The notes under the pieces: generated by a model
Seen by the model: only the letters and a program-made list of their open reading frames with translations
Told to the model about the DNA's origin: nothing
Database searches by the model: none
Source of the DNA: Climacium dendroides
Lineage: Eukaryota; Streptophyta; Bryopsida; Hypnales; Climaciaceae
Assembly: GCA_950106755.1 (NCBI GenBank)
Contig: OX467087.1
Location: forward strand, 22,200,047 to 22,264,046
DNA length: 64,000 nt
Direction of reading: 5' to 3'
Shown here: positions 22,626 to 34,437 of the stretch, piece after piece
Layout: every line of letters begins with the position of its first letter
Position numbering within the stretch: position 1 is the first letter of the stretch
Made by a program: the position numbers and the translations under genes

Positions 22626-23950
22626 TTGAGCATTCACCTTGTGCACATGCATAGCTAAATGGTGAGTGCCGATGTGGGGTAGTTGAACGCCACCAGCGCT
22701 AGTGCTACCCTATGCCAAGCCCCCGCATGTAAAGGTGGATGGGGTTAGTTTAATTTTTTTTTGCCGGAATCACTATAATTCCTTGTTGTTTTGGAAGAAA
22801 GCTTTAATGTGATTGAAAAATTAATATAGTTGATGTTTGGGAATTATTGAAGTTGGTCCGAAATGTTGTTTCTTCTTTGTGTTCTTTTATATTATAGAAT
22901 GGTTAGGAAATAAATTGAAGACTAATTACTTACCTTTTAAGTGAAACAACCACTTAAGAGTTGATTGCCTTTTTAGAGAAGTTAAAGTTAAAGTTAAAGT
23001 GTTAAACTAATGGAAACAATTTTTAGAAAATTTTTTAAGAAGAAAAATAGAATTGACATCTCTACCAAATCATTTCATATTTTCTTGAACCTAAATGGAA
23101 TTAGTTACAAATTTTGGAAGTTGAAATGTAGTGGTCATTTAATCTGTTAATGTTTAAGGTCAATTTTGATCACTAAGGAATGTGCTCTAAATTGAACACA
23201 AAGCCAACATTTTCACCTCCACTAGTGTGCCATGTGCCATTGCCCCAACCAAAAGAAAAGAAAAGAAATTTCCTTATTTTTTAATTTAGAAAAACTTTAA
23301 AATTCAATATCTTTCACACCCTAGTTTCCAACACCATGAACAAAGCCCTTGCACCCCTCCTCCCAAAGAACTTTTGGATTGTATTAATAAGAATCCAACC
23401 AAGGGATGCATGGTCACAAAGATTTTTATTGTACCTTGTGCCATTGCTAAGTCAACATAGAAATAAAAGTAATTTTATTATTTTTAATTCTTTAAAACTT
23501 TGAAATTCAATAACTTTCACATTGTAGTGGTGAGAGGTTGCATTCTTGGTACAAATACAAAACTTTATGCACCAAGGGGGATAAGGGTTGTGTTTTGTGG
23601 CATTTGGACACACAATACAAAAGTTGGAAAATTTTCAAACTATAAGATAATTTAATTTAGTTTCTGATTCATAAAAACTTTGAAATTCAATAACTTTCAC
23701 ACCATAGGTTCAAACACCGCAAAACAAAGCCGTTGGACATCTAAACATATTAAACAAAACAAAACAAACAACAACCTGATTTAAGATATAGATTCTCAAT
23801 TTTTCTTTACCATAACCATACAAGTTCAAGCTCATGAGAGGTGCAATCTCTTGACCACAATTTAAAAGAAACACCTAAAAAGAAAAGAAAAAAACAAGCT
23901 TGTAAAGATTGTGGTAAAGATAAAGTTGATCCTAAACATTTTGTGAGAGA
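22626..23950. repeat. AT-rich DNA with degenerate repeats of a dispersed family
   Basis: The phrase AAACTTTGAAATTCAATAAC plus TTTCACACCNTAG recurs at about 23291, 23494 and 23673 (spacing about 200 and 180), each time followed by TTCNAACACC and CAAAGCC-like words. The same family occurs in reverse orientation at 39013-39085 and more weakly at 6530-6600. Nothing coding is supported. Confidence 0.5.
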
Positions 23951-24962
23951 ACAATTTGTAAAACTTGTGGGCTTTGGATTTCACTCCACTCGCGCCCTGC
24001 CACGTGTCCAGGCGGTTGAACCCTGGCTGATTGTCAGCTGCGAGATCCCGGCAGCCGCAACCCTGATTTTCTGTTCACGCTGCCAACTCACCACAAACCC
24101 TAATTAATCCGACGTGGAAGTCCCGTCAGCCTGGTCAGTCAGCAGAGCCGCGCCGCGCTTGGCGCCTGTCCCAGTCTAAGTTAAGCCTTCACCATTCCGG
24201 CCTGATTTTTTGGGTCTATGGGAATGCAACGCAAGGCCCCATCACTTGCTGGCAAGCTTTGCCTACTCCAGTTGTTGCTGTCTACAATTCCTGCAGTCGG
24301 AAATGATCCGCGCTCTGTCTCGCAATCACTCCCCGTTTTCATTGCTGTCGACTGCTGTGATCGACACGGACAACTAATAAATTCGTACTACTGTGGTGAT
24401 TGCGCGTCAAGTTCAGGCAGCTGCTTCTTGCGGTAGCGGAAGGAGCTTTAACAGTTCCTGCGAGATCAATGCGGGTGCGTGCTTGCTTTTGTATGGGATG
24501 GTGTTTAATGCCGTGATTTGTTTGAGGCTCCAGCGTTGTCCCCCGTATTGTTCATTGTAATTAGCAGTGAATTGTTTGCTTGGAGGATCCGTTTGTCGAC
24601 AACGAATTGGGGTACAGAAATAGGCAAGTTTTCACACAATGCTGATGGGTGTGGAGGTTAATTTTCGCAGTGACTGCGAATTTGAGGAGAGTTTGTGGTA
24701 TGGTAATGCTTGTAGAGCGAGCAGAAAGGATTTCACGAGGCTTGGGAATTGCAGGGATTTGACAGAGGCAGGCATTCTCGGCGTTCTTGAAGAAGTCAGT
24801 CATTGAAAAAACATTTCCTTTGAAAGAAGTTAGGGTTGCATAGCTCACGACTCCCATGGTTTGTGATAGACTCTCTTACAAGACGATTGAACGTCCTTGC
24901 AGCTCAATATCTCTCTGCCTCTCTCGACATTGCTCCAGTGGCGCTTCTAATGCTCTGAAGAG
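23951..24962 (+). promoter_or_regulatory. Upstream region / 5' UTR of the SLAC1-like gene
   Basis: A sharp rise in GC and CpG content begins near 23960. CCACGTGTCC at 24000-24009 contains an ACGTGTC ABA-response element (ABRE) core within a G-box. TCCGACGTGG near 24108-24117 joins a CCGAC (DRE/CRT) core to ACGTGG. Such sites fit ABA or drought control of a guard-cell anion channel, but binding is inference. Short ORFs at 24218-24436 and 24561-24857 have no recognisable product and may be chance. Confidence 0.45.
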
Positions 24963-27900
24963 ATGGACGGAGATCGTGGCAATGAGATGGACGAAATCTC
25001 AAAACCCCCCTTCCAAACCGCATTGCGACCGATCAACGTCGCTCACCCTTCCGATCCCGCAGAAGCTGTTGCCATTCGCATTTCTAACGATTTCGAGCTG
25101 CTGCAACAGAAGGAGAACATGGCCACACAAGACACCACAATGCCAGTGTCGGAGCAAGAGCAGCAGCCACAGCAGCACAGCCATTCTGCGCCTCTACCAC
25201 GAAAGGTGGTCTCTTTCGCGCCCAGCAGATTCGAACCTCCCAAACCAAAACCATTCTCACGCCTCCGTGAACAATCCGTAACTGCAGCTGGCTCCCCTCG
25301 ATCTCCAAATACTCCCGGCCCCTACGATCTCTTCAAAACGCGCTCCCGCAAATTCTCTGGCCCCTTGGAGAAGCTGGAAAAAAACTCGGGTCCTTTGGGC
25401 CGCCAGCTCTCGCGCATGATTTCACGACAACGCCCCGAGCAAGAGAGTGACCTTGTGAGGGAATCGAAGTCTTCTGAGTTGCAGCTACTGCAGGAGGAAG
25501 AGAATGGCGGAGGCATGAAGACGGCGTTGAGTGCGGGTCGCTACTTCGACGCTCTTTCAGGACCCGAGCTCGAGGACGTGAAGGACAAGGAGAATCTGTT
25601 GCTGCCGCATGATGAGAAGTGGCCGTTTCTCTTGCGATTCCCGATTGGGACGTTCGGAGTGTCGTTGGGTCTCGGTAGCCAGACCATGTTGTGGAAGTCA
25701 CTCGCGCAAGTGCCGGAGGTCGCGTTTCTAAATATTCCGCTTGAGATTAACTTCTACTTGTGGTGCCTGGCGCTCGTCTGTTTCGTGGTCGTCTTCTTCA
25801 CGTACTTGCTCAAGGTGCATTACTCTTGCTTCTTCTTTTTGTTGGCTTGTTCGTTGGTGCGGTGGGCGCGAAAGCAAGCGAATTTCATCGCAAAAAAGAC
25901 GAAAGCAAGAGGCTCCAGTAACTATACAGTACATTAGATGCTCCATTGACCATACAGGCGAACTTGATTCGTGTCAAGTTTGTAAACACATAATCTATTG
26001 ACATTTGGTTTTTTGGCAATGGATTTTTAGCTTAATACAGGATAAATGTGCAAAATTTTGGATCACGCAAGGTTCTAGATTGTTGTTGGGAAAGGCTCAA
26101 AGTTCACTCGTATGGGGATGGAACCTCACCCTTGCTGGAAGGTGAATGGAGACTTTACATTACAATCAGACTCATGGGCAGATACACTCGAAGCTCTTCA
26201 ATCTTACCACCTGGGGCCCAATTTTTTCACTGCCATATAGTTTGCATGTCTGACTACTGTGATACAGTCTATGGTAGTGAAACAAGTGTCCCCATTTCTT
26301 CACTGTCACGGAGTTTGAGTGTGACGAGTGTGCTACATTCTACGATGTTGTAACGAGTGTGTAGACCAAGATGAATTCTAGAATGTCATTGTGTAGACAC
26401 GTTGTAAATTTATCAGATTTGAGTGTAGAACTGACCAAGCCGGACTCCCAACAGGTGCATTACTACTTCGAGGCCGTTCGCCGCGAATACCACCACCCCG
26501 TACGCGTAAATTTCTTCTTCGCACCCTGGATCGCAGCCATGTTTCTCGCGATCGGTGTCCCCCCTCGGATTGCCACCACTCTCCACCCCGCTGTCTGGTG
26601 TTGCTTCATGGTTCCCATCTTCCTCCTGGAGCTCAAGATTTATGGACAATGGCTGTCCGGTGGTCAGCGTCGTTTGTCGAAAGTGGCGAACCCAACAACC
26701 CACTTGTCGGTGGCGGGTAACTTCGTGGGGTCGACGTTGGCGGCTTTGGTGGGGTGGAAAGAACCCGCGCTCTTCTTCTGGGCGGTGGGGCTGGCGCATT
26801 ATCTGGTGCTGTTCGTGACCTTGTACCAGCGACTGCCCACGAATGAAACCTTGCCGAGCGATTTGCATCCCGTGTTCTTCTTGTTCGTGGCCGCGCCGAG
26901 CGCCGCGAGCGTGGCGTGGATGCGGATCGTCGGGGAGTTCGACTATGTGTCGAGGCTCGTGTTCTTCGTGTCGCTATTCTTGTACTTGTCGCTCACTGTG
27001 CGTATCAACTTCTTCCGGGGATTCAAGTACGTGTTCTTGCTCAGACACCCGGCCATCTCTGTCTCTCCCTCCATTGTCACTACTGCTGTGAACTGATCAA
27101 GATTTTCAAATGAAATTATATTGTTTCAGATACATAGCGCTAAGCTGTCTAGTCAATGGTAACGTGGTAACGTTTCTACGATGTCCTTCCTTTTGGACCC
27201 TTGATTGAGCATGATTGAGCATGATCCAACCATGGAGATTATGTCCGGTAAGATGAAAGTAGAGCCTTGTTATGGAAATAATATCCCTTGCCACATTGAC
27301 TTTCATGGCTAAACATGATATTTCTCATTAGTTAGCACTACTTTCACGTTATCTAGTCCATAACCTTGAGTAACCTTAAGGACCTACTCACTTCTTCACA
27401 TTCACTGTCGAAAATGTCTTATGGGGTTCATGTCAGATCATGAACAAACTAACTACAACTTCCCAAAGACAGACTAACTCATTACTGAATAACATTAGGT
27501 CGATTGTAAGAGCATTGCAAAAGTATTACTCAGATTTTCACAAATCCAGAAATTTGAATAAGCAAGCAGCTACGCCAAGAGAGGCCATGTCCCTTGTCCC
27601 GTGTTGCACTGACCAATCAACGTAGCTGAACAAGGTGACGAAGTGCAGATGTTAGGAGTGTGGTCTCATGTTTTGAATGTGGGATTTTGAGGGGATGGCT
27701 GATTTTAAACAAACATCTAGGCTACGAGAGGCTCTTAGCCTTGTCCCTTGTAGCACCGAGCAATCAATGTACCTGGCAAATGCATAGAGTGCAATTGTTA
27801 GAATTTTGTTCTCATGTAGATTTTTTGGGGACCCCATGCAGATTTTCAATCGCATGGTGGGCATACACGTTTCCAATGACAGCCGCCTCCATCGCCTCCC

Positions 27901-28313
27901 TCCAGTACTGTCACGTCGCGACCTCCTGGGTATCGCGGGCGCTCGCAGTCTCCCTCTCGCTCATCTCCTCCGCCACCGTGTTCACGCTCTTCCTGTCCAC
28001 GCTGCTGCACGCCTTCTGGTGGCGCTGCCTGTTCCCCAACGACCTGGCCATCGCCATCACGGCCTTCAAGCCCAAGACGCTGCCCCTCAAGACGTCCGAC
28101 GCCGCGGACGACAACGGATGTGGCTTGTACTCACTACAACATTCGGAGCCGCTGTACAAGAGCATGCTCGATGCGTACCACTCCTTCTTGGCCGCTCGAG
28201 GACCCCACGAATTGGTTGGGGCGCATCCTTGCAACACGAATTGCTCGTCTCTGGACATGGCAGATTCTGGGGAGGCTCATGACCCCAATCTCCTCCGATC
28301 GTCCACTGTTTAG
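24963..28313 (+). CDS. SLAC1: SLAC1-family S-type anion channel
   Basis: Plasma-membrane slow anion channel of the SLAC1/TehA family; in guard cells such channels release chloride or nitrate to close stomata under ABA/OST1 control. Exons are 24963-25814, 26455-27026 and 27842-28313, giving 631 aa (Arabidopsis SLAC1 is 556). Residues 1-220 form a long cytosolic N-terminus with kinase-type sites (RKFSG at Ser132, RQLSR at Ser150, RMISR at Ser154). AGRYFDALSGPELEDVKD leads into the membrane domain, which starts at WPFLLRFPIGTFGVSLG (220 on). Exon 2 opens with VHYYFEAVRREY followed by HPVRVNFFFAPW, and exon 3 with FSIAWWAYTFPMT; all are family signatures. The C-terminal tail after AFKPKTLPLK is about 60 residues. 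The phases join without gaps. Intron 1 is flanked by a 12-bp duplication, and intron 2 ends in a duplicated segment. Confidence 0.93.
25815..26454 (+). other. SLAC1 intron 1 bounded by a 12-bp direct repeat
   Basis: The word AGGTGCATTACT occurs at both ends (25813-25824 and 26453-26464), so splicing at AG/GT leaves exactly one copy in the mRNA. The donor GTGCAT departs from the usual GTAAGT. This is the pattern expected if 628 bases inserted with a target duplication and were recognised as an intron. If retained, the intron would stop translation within 29 codons. Confidence 0.7.
27569..27838 (+). repeat. Diverged tandem duplication at the 3' end of SLAC1 intron 2
   Basis: Copy 1 (27569-27699) and copy 2 (27721-27838) share GCTACG, TGTCCCTTGT, GACCAATCAACGTA / GAGCAATCAATGTA, GTGCA, TGTTAG and TCTCATG in the same order. 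Copy 2 runs into the acceptor at 27841. The copy 1 end reads TTTGAGGGGATGGCTG, with no usable AG acceptor at the matching spot. Confidence 0.6.
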
Positions 28314-28377
28314 GTTCACAAGAATTTTCAGCAAGCAGCAGCTGGAGGTTTACTTGGGGAGAGTCGCAGCATGCAAA

Positions 28378-28642
28378 CTTCTTGGATTCTAGACTTACCC
28401 CTATTCTCTTGGCAGGAAAAACGGAGGGTTATGTTCAAGCTAACTTGTTGGGTTCTAGACTTCAGCCCTGTTCTCTTGGCACGAAAAACAGAGGGTTCTG
28501 TTGTGCTAGCTTGTTGGATTCTAGAATTCACCCCTATTCTTGTGGCACCAAAAACGGAGGGCTATGTTTCAGCGAACTTGTGGGATTCTGAACTGCATCC
28601 CTATTCTCTTGGTGCCAGAAACGGAGGGTTAGGTGACAAGCT
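28378..28642. repeat. 4 x 66-bp tandem repeat downstream of SLAC1
   Basis: Units start at 28378, 28444, 28510 and 28577, each opening CTTGTTGGATTCTAGA or a close variant and containing CCCTATTCTCTTGG and AAACGGAGGG. The period is 66 (last step 67), a multiple of three, so the plus-strand frames stay open and read as repeated peptides such as ARKTEG. It begins 65 bases after the SLAC1 stop codon and is probably part of its 3' UTR. Confidence 0.8.
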
Positions 28643-29360
28643 CGAGTGCATTCTCCATGCGAACTTCTCCGTCTCTCTGTTTGTTGACTCTGGACCAAAG
28701 GGGAGGAGGCTTTGGAAGTCACCCCGAGGAAGTTTGAGGAGCTACCTTACTTGAAATACAAAACAATGCAGCGCTACAGGAACAGAGCCTCTCGTGGTGT
28801 AGCTGCTTGTTTCTCTCCCATGCCTGATGGATTTCAGCCAGTCTATGATTGGGGGACTTTGAGGCGGCTATGTCCCACAATTCGTCAAGATGGAGAATTT
28901 TGGAGGACTTTGAGGAGGCTCTGTCTTCCAAGGGAGAAAGGGAGAGCTCTTTTTTCTTCTGTGCTTGATGAATTGGATATTCAGCCGTTTTGTTGAAACC
29001 GGAGGAATTTGAGGATGCCATGTTCCCTATTCATTGAGACCTGGGGATGGGGGGAATGGAGAGGAAACCGCAGTCTGTGACTCCCTGGGCGCCATCGGAG
29101 GAGCTTTGCATACGCTCTCGAGCTTTCTACATGTTCTCCAAAGCCAAGCTCCAAGCTGCAAAAGGGATACGCGACTTGCGTGAGCTAAGATCACTTCCAG
29201 TTTCCTCTTCTGCACGTACCGAATTCTTTCTGTCGATGAGTGTATTGACTTCGGCCACATTGGTTATCAGGCCAGCTCTGGTTACGTTACAGTTTTGTCT
29301 CATATGTTCTAGTTTTGTAAGCGGAGAGATGGGTTGGGTAGTGTTTTGAGACACTGGTTC
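28643..29360 (+). other. Unclassified region with repeated FEEA-type words
   Basis: Five spots carry variants of GAGGANTTTGAGGAGGCT (about 28707, 28730, 28855, 28904 and 29005). In shifting frames they read as EALE, KFEEL, DFEAAM, DFEEAL and EFEDAM. Stops and frame changes separate them, so no single ORF covers them. It may be a decayed repeat-protein fragment or a diverged tandem repeat continuing from the 66-bp array. I do not recognise a family. Confidence 0.35.
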
Positions 29361-30780
29361 ATTAGGAGATTCTTGTTCATTGGTTCATTTGGAATATTGT
29401 TCGAGTGTTGTAATATCATGTGAGGTATAGCAATTGATCCAAGGTTGGCTTTTTGTGCAACATGTTTAGCGAATTTCACTTTCTTATGTCCAAAATTGAT
29501 CCCTCCCAATTGTGTCATGTACCTACACTCATCAATTGAAAGGGATGATTTATTCACTATCTTCAGAGCAACCAATCCTAGTTTTGTCTTCTTATTGCGT
29601 GCATGCAATTAGAAAGGATTCAATATCAATAGTGACCCAAACTATTGCGATGTTAGCTTTTACAAATGTAAAGCTTCATTGATTTATTTCCAAGGTTGAG
29701 TTTCTACTTGTGTATTGAACCTACTATAATTCTATCTTGGTGCACAAATGACAAATTCATTTGATGAGTTTTTTAACTATTTCATGTGAAATCCTAATCT
29801 ATGTTGTTTTTATAATTTTCAAGCATTTAGGTAATATCCTACAAATTAATTTCTATAGTTGAATTTAGAACATATCTATATATAATCATAAAATGTCCTT
29901 TAAATGATCATCCTTGAAGTGCAAAATGCTTCAACTCCCATTGGTTACTTGTAAAATCTTGTAACAATTTTGAATGACTTTAAGACCTAAAGGAATTCTA
30001 GTCATGACTAAATATAGAATGAAAAGTGGTATAGAAGTTCAAAAAAGCTCTAAAAACTATGATTGTAATAGATTCATGTTCTACTATTTACTAAAATGTG
30101 GTAATGAGGGAAATTTTGAACTATTGTGATAATTGTAATTTTTTCAACTACCCATTATATATCCATCTTCTTGTCCCTCATTGTCTAATTTTGATAGAGC
30201 ACCTTTTATTTGGACACTTTTAAATTTAAAGGCAAAACCATTTACATTGATGGATGTAAAAAGAGATACACTTAAAAGAATTCATCTCATTTACTATCTT
30301 TTTTTCCTATGCTTTTACTTTGTCTAATCTTGAATACACTTCAAATCAAATTTATAAAACTTTGGTTTTAAAAACTAAGCCAAAATGAATGTTAGGATAT
30401 CAAATATAAATCTCTTCTAAACTTGTGGGGTGATGCACCTAAGCAACGCATGCACCACCATGAAGCGCTCTTAAAAAGCATCAGGAGTCGAGTAGTCACA
30501 ACTCTTAACAAGAAGCCTTTTCTCTTCACACACTTCCACTCCAATGACACCACCATGAGTAGTATAAGAATCCCTTCCCTCACTAAATTTTGGCGCATAA
30601 ACTCAAGTTTAAGTATCATCATCACCACCTCCACATTTAAAGATTGGATTCAATATAACCCAAAACCCACACAACATCTTTCTTCAAAATTAACGTGTAG
30701 AAAACAATGTCCAAATCAACAAATATTGTTCAAACATGAGTCCAAATTGACATTTTTGTTTGCTAATTTGGACGCGTGGA
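29361..30780. other. Intergenic region
   Basis: AT-rich DNA between the SLAC1 3' region and the next gene. The frame of the gene starting at 30852 stays open upstream to about 30423, but its composition is non-coding and the putative TATA box at 30794 lies inside it. Confidence 0.45.
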
Positions 30781-30793
30781 TTCGGATTTTTAA

Positions 30794-30801
30794 CTATATA
30801 A
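30794..30801 (+). promoter_or_regulatory. Putative TATA box
   Basis: CTATATAA lies about 50 bases before the ATG at 30852, a suitable distance for a short 5' UTR. It supports 30852 rather than the upstream in-frame codons as the true start. Confidence 0.45.
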
Positions 30802-30851
30802 TTTTACCATTCCTCGTGGTTTTCCAATATCAACGCCAAAGAATTGTTGCA

Positions 30852-32356
30852 ATGGCTAAAGATGGTTGCAATACGGCAATGGCAGATGGGCAGTACCACA
30901 ATGTGGCCAACTCCGAGCACTGCTGCAACTGGGACCGTCCCATTCACCAAGGCTCGGACGTCGTGGTGTACCGCGAGGGAGACGTCCGCCACTGCGCCGA
31001 CAACCCCGACTGGGACACCCACGCAATTCTCCGCACCATCTCCGCCAACCATCGAAAGCAATTCCGAGAGCAGAAAATCACACAATGGTTGGAAACTTCA
31101 GTTCCAAGGATGCGTGGGGAAACACTTGGCGCGTACATGCGACGGTGCTATGCCGCAGCAGAGTTGGAGCTGAAGCAGACGAAGCGGATGCACATTGGCG
31201 ATGAGTACATCCATGCATTGGACCGATTCGTGTTCAGATTATTCATGGGTTGCAGGTTCGTTGACAGAGGCGTTTTCTGGCAATGAATTGTTAGATTTCT
31301 CCATGAAAGTTGTAACATTCTCAACAGACCTGTTTAGACAAACTTCCATGCTGTATCACAATGGGAAAACAAGTTTCAAGTTTTTCAGAATTGGAATTGC
31401 TTTCGCCAAGTTTCATGTTCATGAGCAATAAGAAATTACATTTTAGAAGTAGCTTTGTCTTGTAGCCAAACTAAAGGCAATCCAAAAGTTCAAGTCCAAT
31501 GTTAAAATTCGTTTTTGAGAGTCAAGAAAGTTGCCTCCTCTGCTTTTCAAGAGCCTCTCCCTAAAATTTTGTCAACCAACAATTGTAATTCTCTCCTTGC
31601 AGATATTGCACATTTCCATGTAGAATTTCAGAAAACCTTTTGTCTTTCATGCAAAGTTTGGTCCAATTTTCTACACAGAATTTGTCCTTACTACCTCCAA
31701 GAATCTGAATCACTCAAACCATCTTGATTCTATCAAAACCTTATGTTAATGGCAAAATGGCACCACATTAATTGTGCCTAAACCCTACATTAAATGCACT
31801 AGTTTTTGGAGCATTGTGCATTGGAATGTCAATGTTCTGACGCTTTAAATATGAAATTTTAACTGATACGATCATCTATATTGAGCTTAATTGTTATCTT
31901 GTCATTAATAACCGAGAAATGGCTTCAATAGAAGCTGCAGAAGTAGAAGAATGCTCATGCAGTAATTCCCAACTTAAGTGTGCACTGAAGATGGTTCAAT
32001 AGTTATTGAAACTGTGTCTTGACTGTGTCATTTAAGAATGTCGTATCCATTTCTGTGTTCCAAGGAAAAGGAAACGAATTGTACATACGAAATTTTTTTA
32101 TTAAGTTTTTGTTGGGGTCAGGTCCAAGCAGCGTGTGAAGGGGGTGAGCTGGGGCGTGGACACTGAGGAGCTCGTGTTGCAGTTGCTGAGGGAAGAGTGT
32201 GTGGAGCGTCTGGAGGGCGGGGACTTGGCGTTGGATGCCAAGCTGAGCCGCAATCCCCCGGTCACTCCGTGGCCGCCCAAGGAGACGTTGCAGAGCTTTG
32301 AGTACACCAAGATTCCGCCGCAGCTGGACACCATCACCCGAATGGATTCGCGCTAA
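30852..32356 (+). CDS. Unrecognised protein, paralogue of the gene at 34438-35070 (with intron)
   Basis: Two exons, 30852-31255 and 32122-32356, joined at an AG/G codon (Arg135), give a 212-aa soluble protein with no signal peptide or membrane segment. I do not know this family. It aligns almost without gaps to the 210-aa product of the convergent gene 2.1 kb away: both have YxxAxLxL near residue 100-107, an invariant GDE at 117-119 followed by DRxVxR, a G(C/F)R, then VxW and a helix ending LREEC (157-161; VREEC in the partner). The middle looks all-helical and charged. The C-terminus differs (PPVTPWPPKETLQ here). The N-terminus has several Cys and His (HCCNWDRPIHQG). The GC-rich exons contrast with the AT-rich surroundings. 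The start is placed by the context GCAATGGC and by the upstream TATA-like box. Confidence 0.75.
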
Positions 32357-34437
32357 CTTGATGCTGCCGATTCTTTCATTCCATTTCCTTTGGCTTGCTT
32401 GGGTCTGGACCAAAGGAAGAGGATACCAATGGCATTCAGTCACACAAGCAATGCTTTAAACTCAATCTGAAGAAATGAAGATTTCACGCATTTACATCGT
32501 ACTTTCCCTTGTGGGTAAGGTCATTTCATAATCATGCATCCTTTGTCCTTATAGAGGTTGAGAATACTCAATAGAAGGAAATTGAGCCTTGCATCGGGCT
32601 GCTTCCTGATGTAAATGCTTCCCGATGTAAAGATGACTTGCAACATCAATGACGACATGTACAAACGATAAAATGAGATTGAAATGAGAACGTCGACGGA
32701 ATTCATTGACTGAATACGGGATCGACGACAGAAAATTACCATTGTAGATTCATTCAACGGCTTTCAAAGTAATGTGCTGCACATGACATGATGCAGACAC
32801 TGAAGCGGCCGATTCTTGAACTCACGACTTGAGGGGGGGAGGAGTTTTCCTTTTAAGGACTTGCATCCCTTTATGCAGTTAACAAATGTAAGCATCCCCA
32901 ACGGATGACTTCTTAAGGAGGACTTGCAAGCTGGGGGCTTGCATATTGGGGCCATTTTGCAAGCCACCCACTGACTTGCAAAACAACAAAGGACAAGAAG
33001 TGGTCCCCCTCCCAAAAGCTCTCATCCAATTACAAAAAAATTTAATATTGTCAAAACTAAAAATGACCACTACAAAAATAATTGGACCACACAGAACCTC
33101 ACTAATTGGCCTCCCGGCTTGCAACTAGTGAGGCTCATTGCACACCCCGGCCTACAAAACGGAAGGCCCGGCAAAGTGCTAGCCATGTTTTTGCAAGACA
33201 AGTGGGCATGTTGTAAGGGGCTAAGGTTTCTAGGAGATTGGTGTATTTGGACACCATATGAATAAATTATGAGTTTTCAAATTGTTGAAAAAAGGTTTAA
33301 CATTGAGCATAGACTCTCATGTATAATAAGTACATTTTAGGCAAGAATCTAGAGTGTGCAATATTAGAGAGCAGTCAAAATTAGATGTAGATACTTGACA
33401 TTACAGAGTGAAATTAGCATTTTCATTTTTAACACTTCTACATTGGAATTGGAGCTTGTGCAAATCAGATTTTGTCAAGGGTGATTTCATGCTATTCTAA
33501 TAAAAATTTCAGTTCATTATGTGCTTACTTCATTTGCAAATTGCAAAAGATGATCCTTAAAACAACAGGCCTACAATTTCCATCATCTGCCATGCAATCA
33601 CCTAATGTGTATATCTTTGTTCTACATAAACCCTGAAAGATTTAAGAGGTTTCCATTAGAGACCTTTCGACCACCCTGTCTGGACAAGGTTAACATAGTG
33701 TTTTGTATGCCTCAAGGCATAATTCTTACCATCCCTGATCCGAAAGGGAACGAAATCAACAACCCCTAAAAATTAGACTCTACTGAGATTTGGATCCATT
33801 AGTCCATCACCATGAAATCCTTGTGTTTAGGAATGCAAAAATATGATGGAACTTCAACTTACACTAGCACTGGGAAAATGGGAATCGAAATTTCAATGGC
33901 ACGGTTATCAAACATGAAAGATTCTTCACCAAAACTGGGATTATGTCTTTCTCTATCATAAGAGGACAAAGCACGGGTTGTGAACCTTGTGGTCGATAAT
34001 CGCAAGAATTGTAATTACAACATGATCGATGAATTGCTTATAGTGGCCCAGAAATCTTCAATTAATTAAGATGATTAGAGTATATTCTTGAAGTTCGCAG
34101 AAAACCTCCTGAAAGGGGTTTGAAACCTTCTGAAATAATTTTGACCCGTGCTTGGATACTGTATTGAAACCCGTATCATTTTTCACCAGCACATGTTTAT
34201 TCACAAAAAAGAATTCGAAGTGACGACCCTTAGACGGGATAACGATGATTCAGAAATTTAAAAAATGCCAAACCAGGACAACCAAACACAATTTATCAAC
34301 GGAGATCCAGAAACTTGTCGAATACAAACCAAGCGGTGAAGAAAAGCATTAGGGAACTAACGCAGACGTAAGCAAAAATTAGCTCTTATATTGAACACAT
34401 TCAATACAAGAAGGATCAGTAGGGTGCGGTAGCTGAT
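32357..34437. other. Tail-to-tail intergenic region between the two paralogues
   Basis: Holds the 3' UTRs of both convergent genes. A moderately GC-rich patch at 32880-33230 contains repeated CTTGCAAG/GGCTTGCA words and may be a repeat. A copy of the dispersed repeat also seen at 17176-17340 lies at 33255-33410. No further gene is supported. Confidence 0.45.

Noticed and set aside
24218..24857. Short ORFs in the SLAC1 upstream region, including a signal-peptide-like start at 24218
   Set aside because: No family match and short length; treated as chance or as upstream ORFs in a 5' UTR.
28371..28754. ORF of 127 codons over the 66-bp tandem repeat
   Set aside because: It stays open because the repeat period is a multiple of three; two other frames are also open and there is no homology.
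30423..30851. In-frame upstream extension of the gene starting at 30852
   Set aside because: Composition is non-coding, a TATA-like box lies inside it, and the paralogue has no equivalent N-terminal extension.
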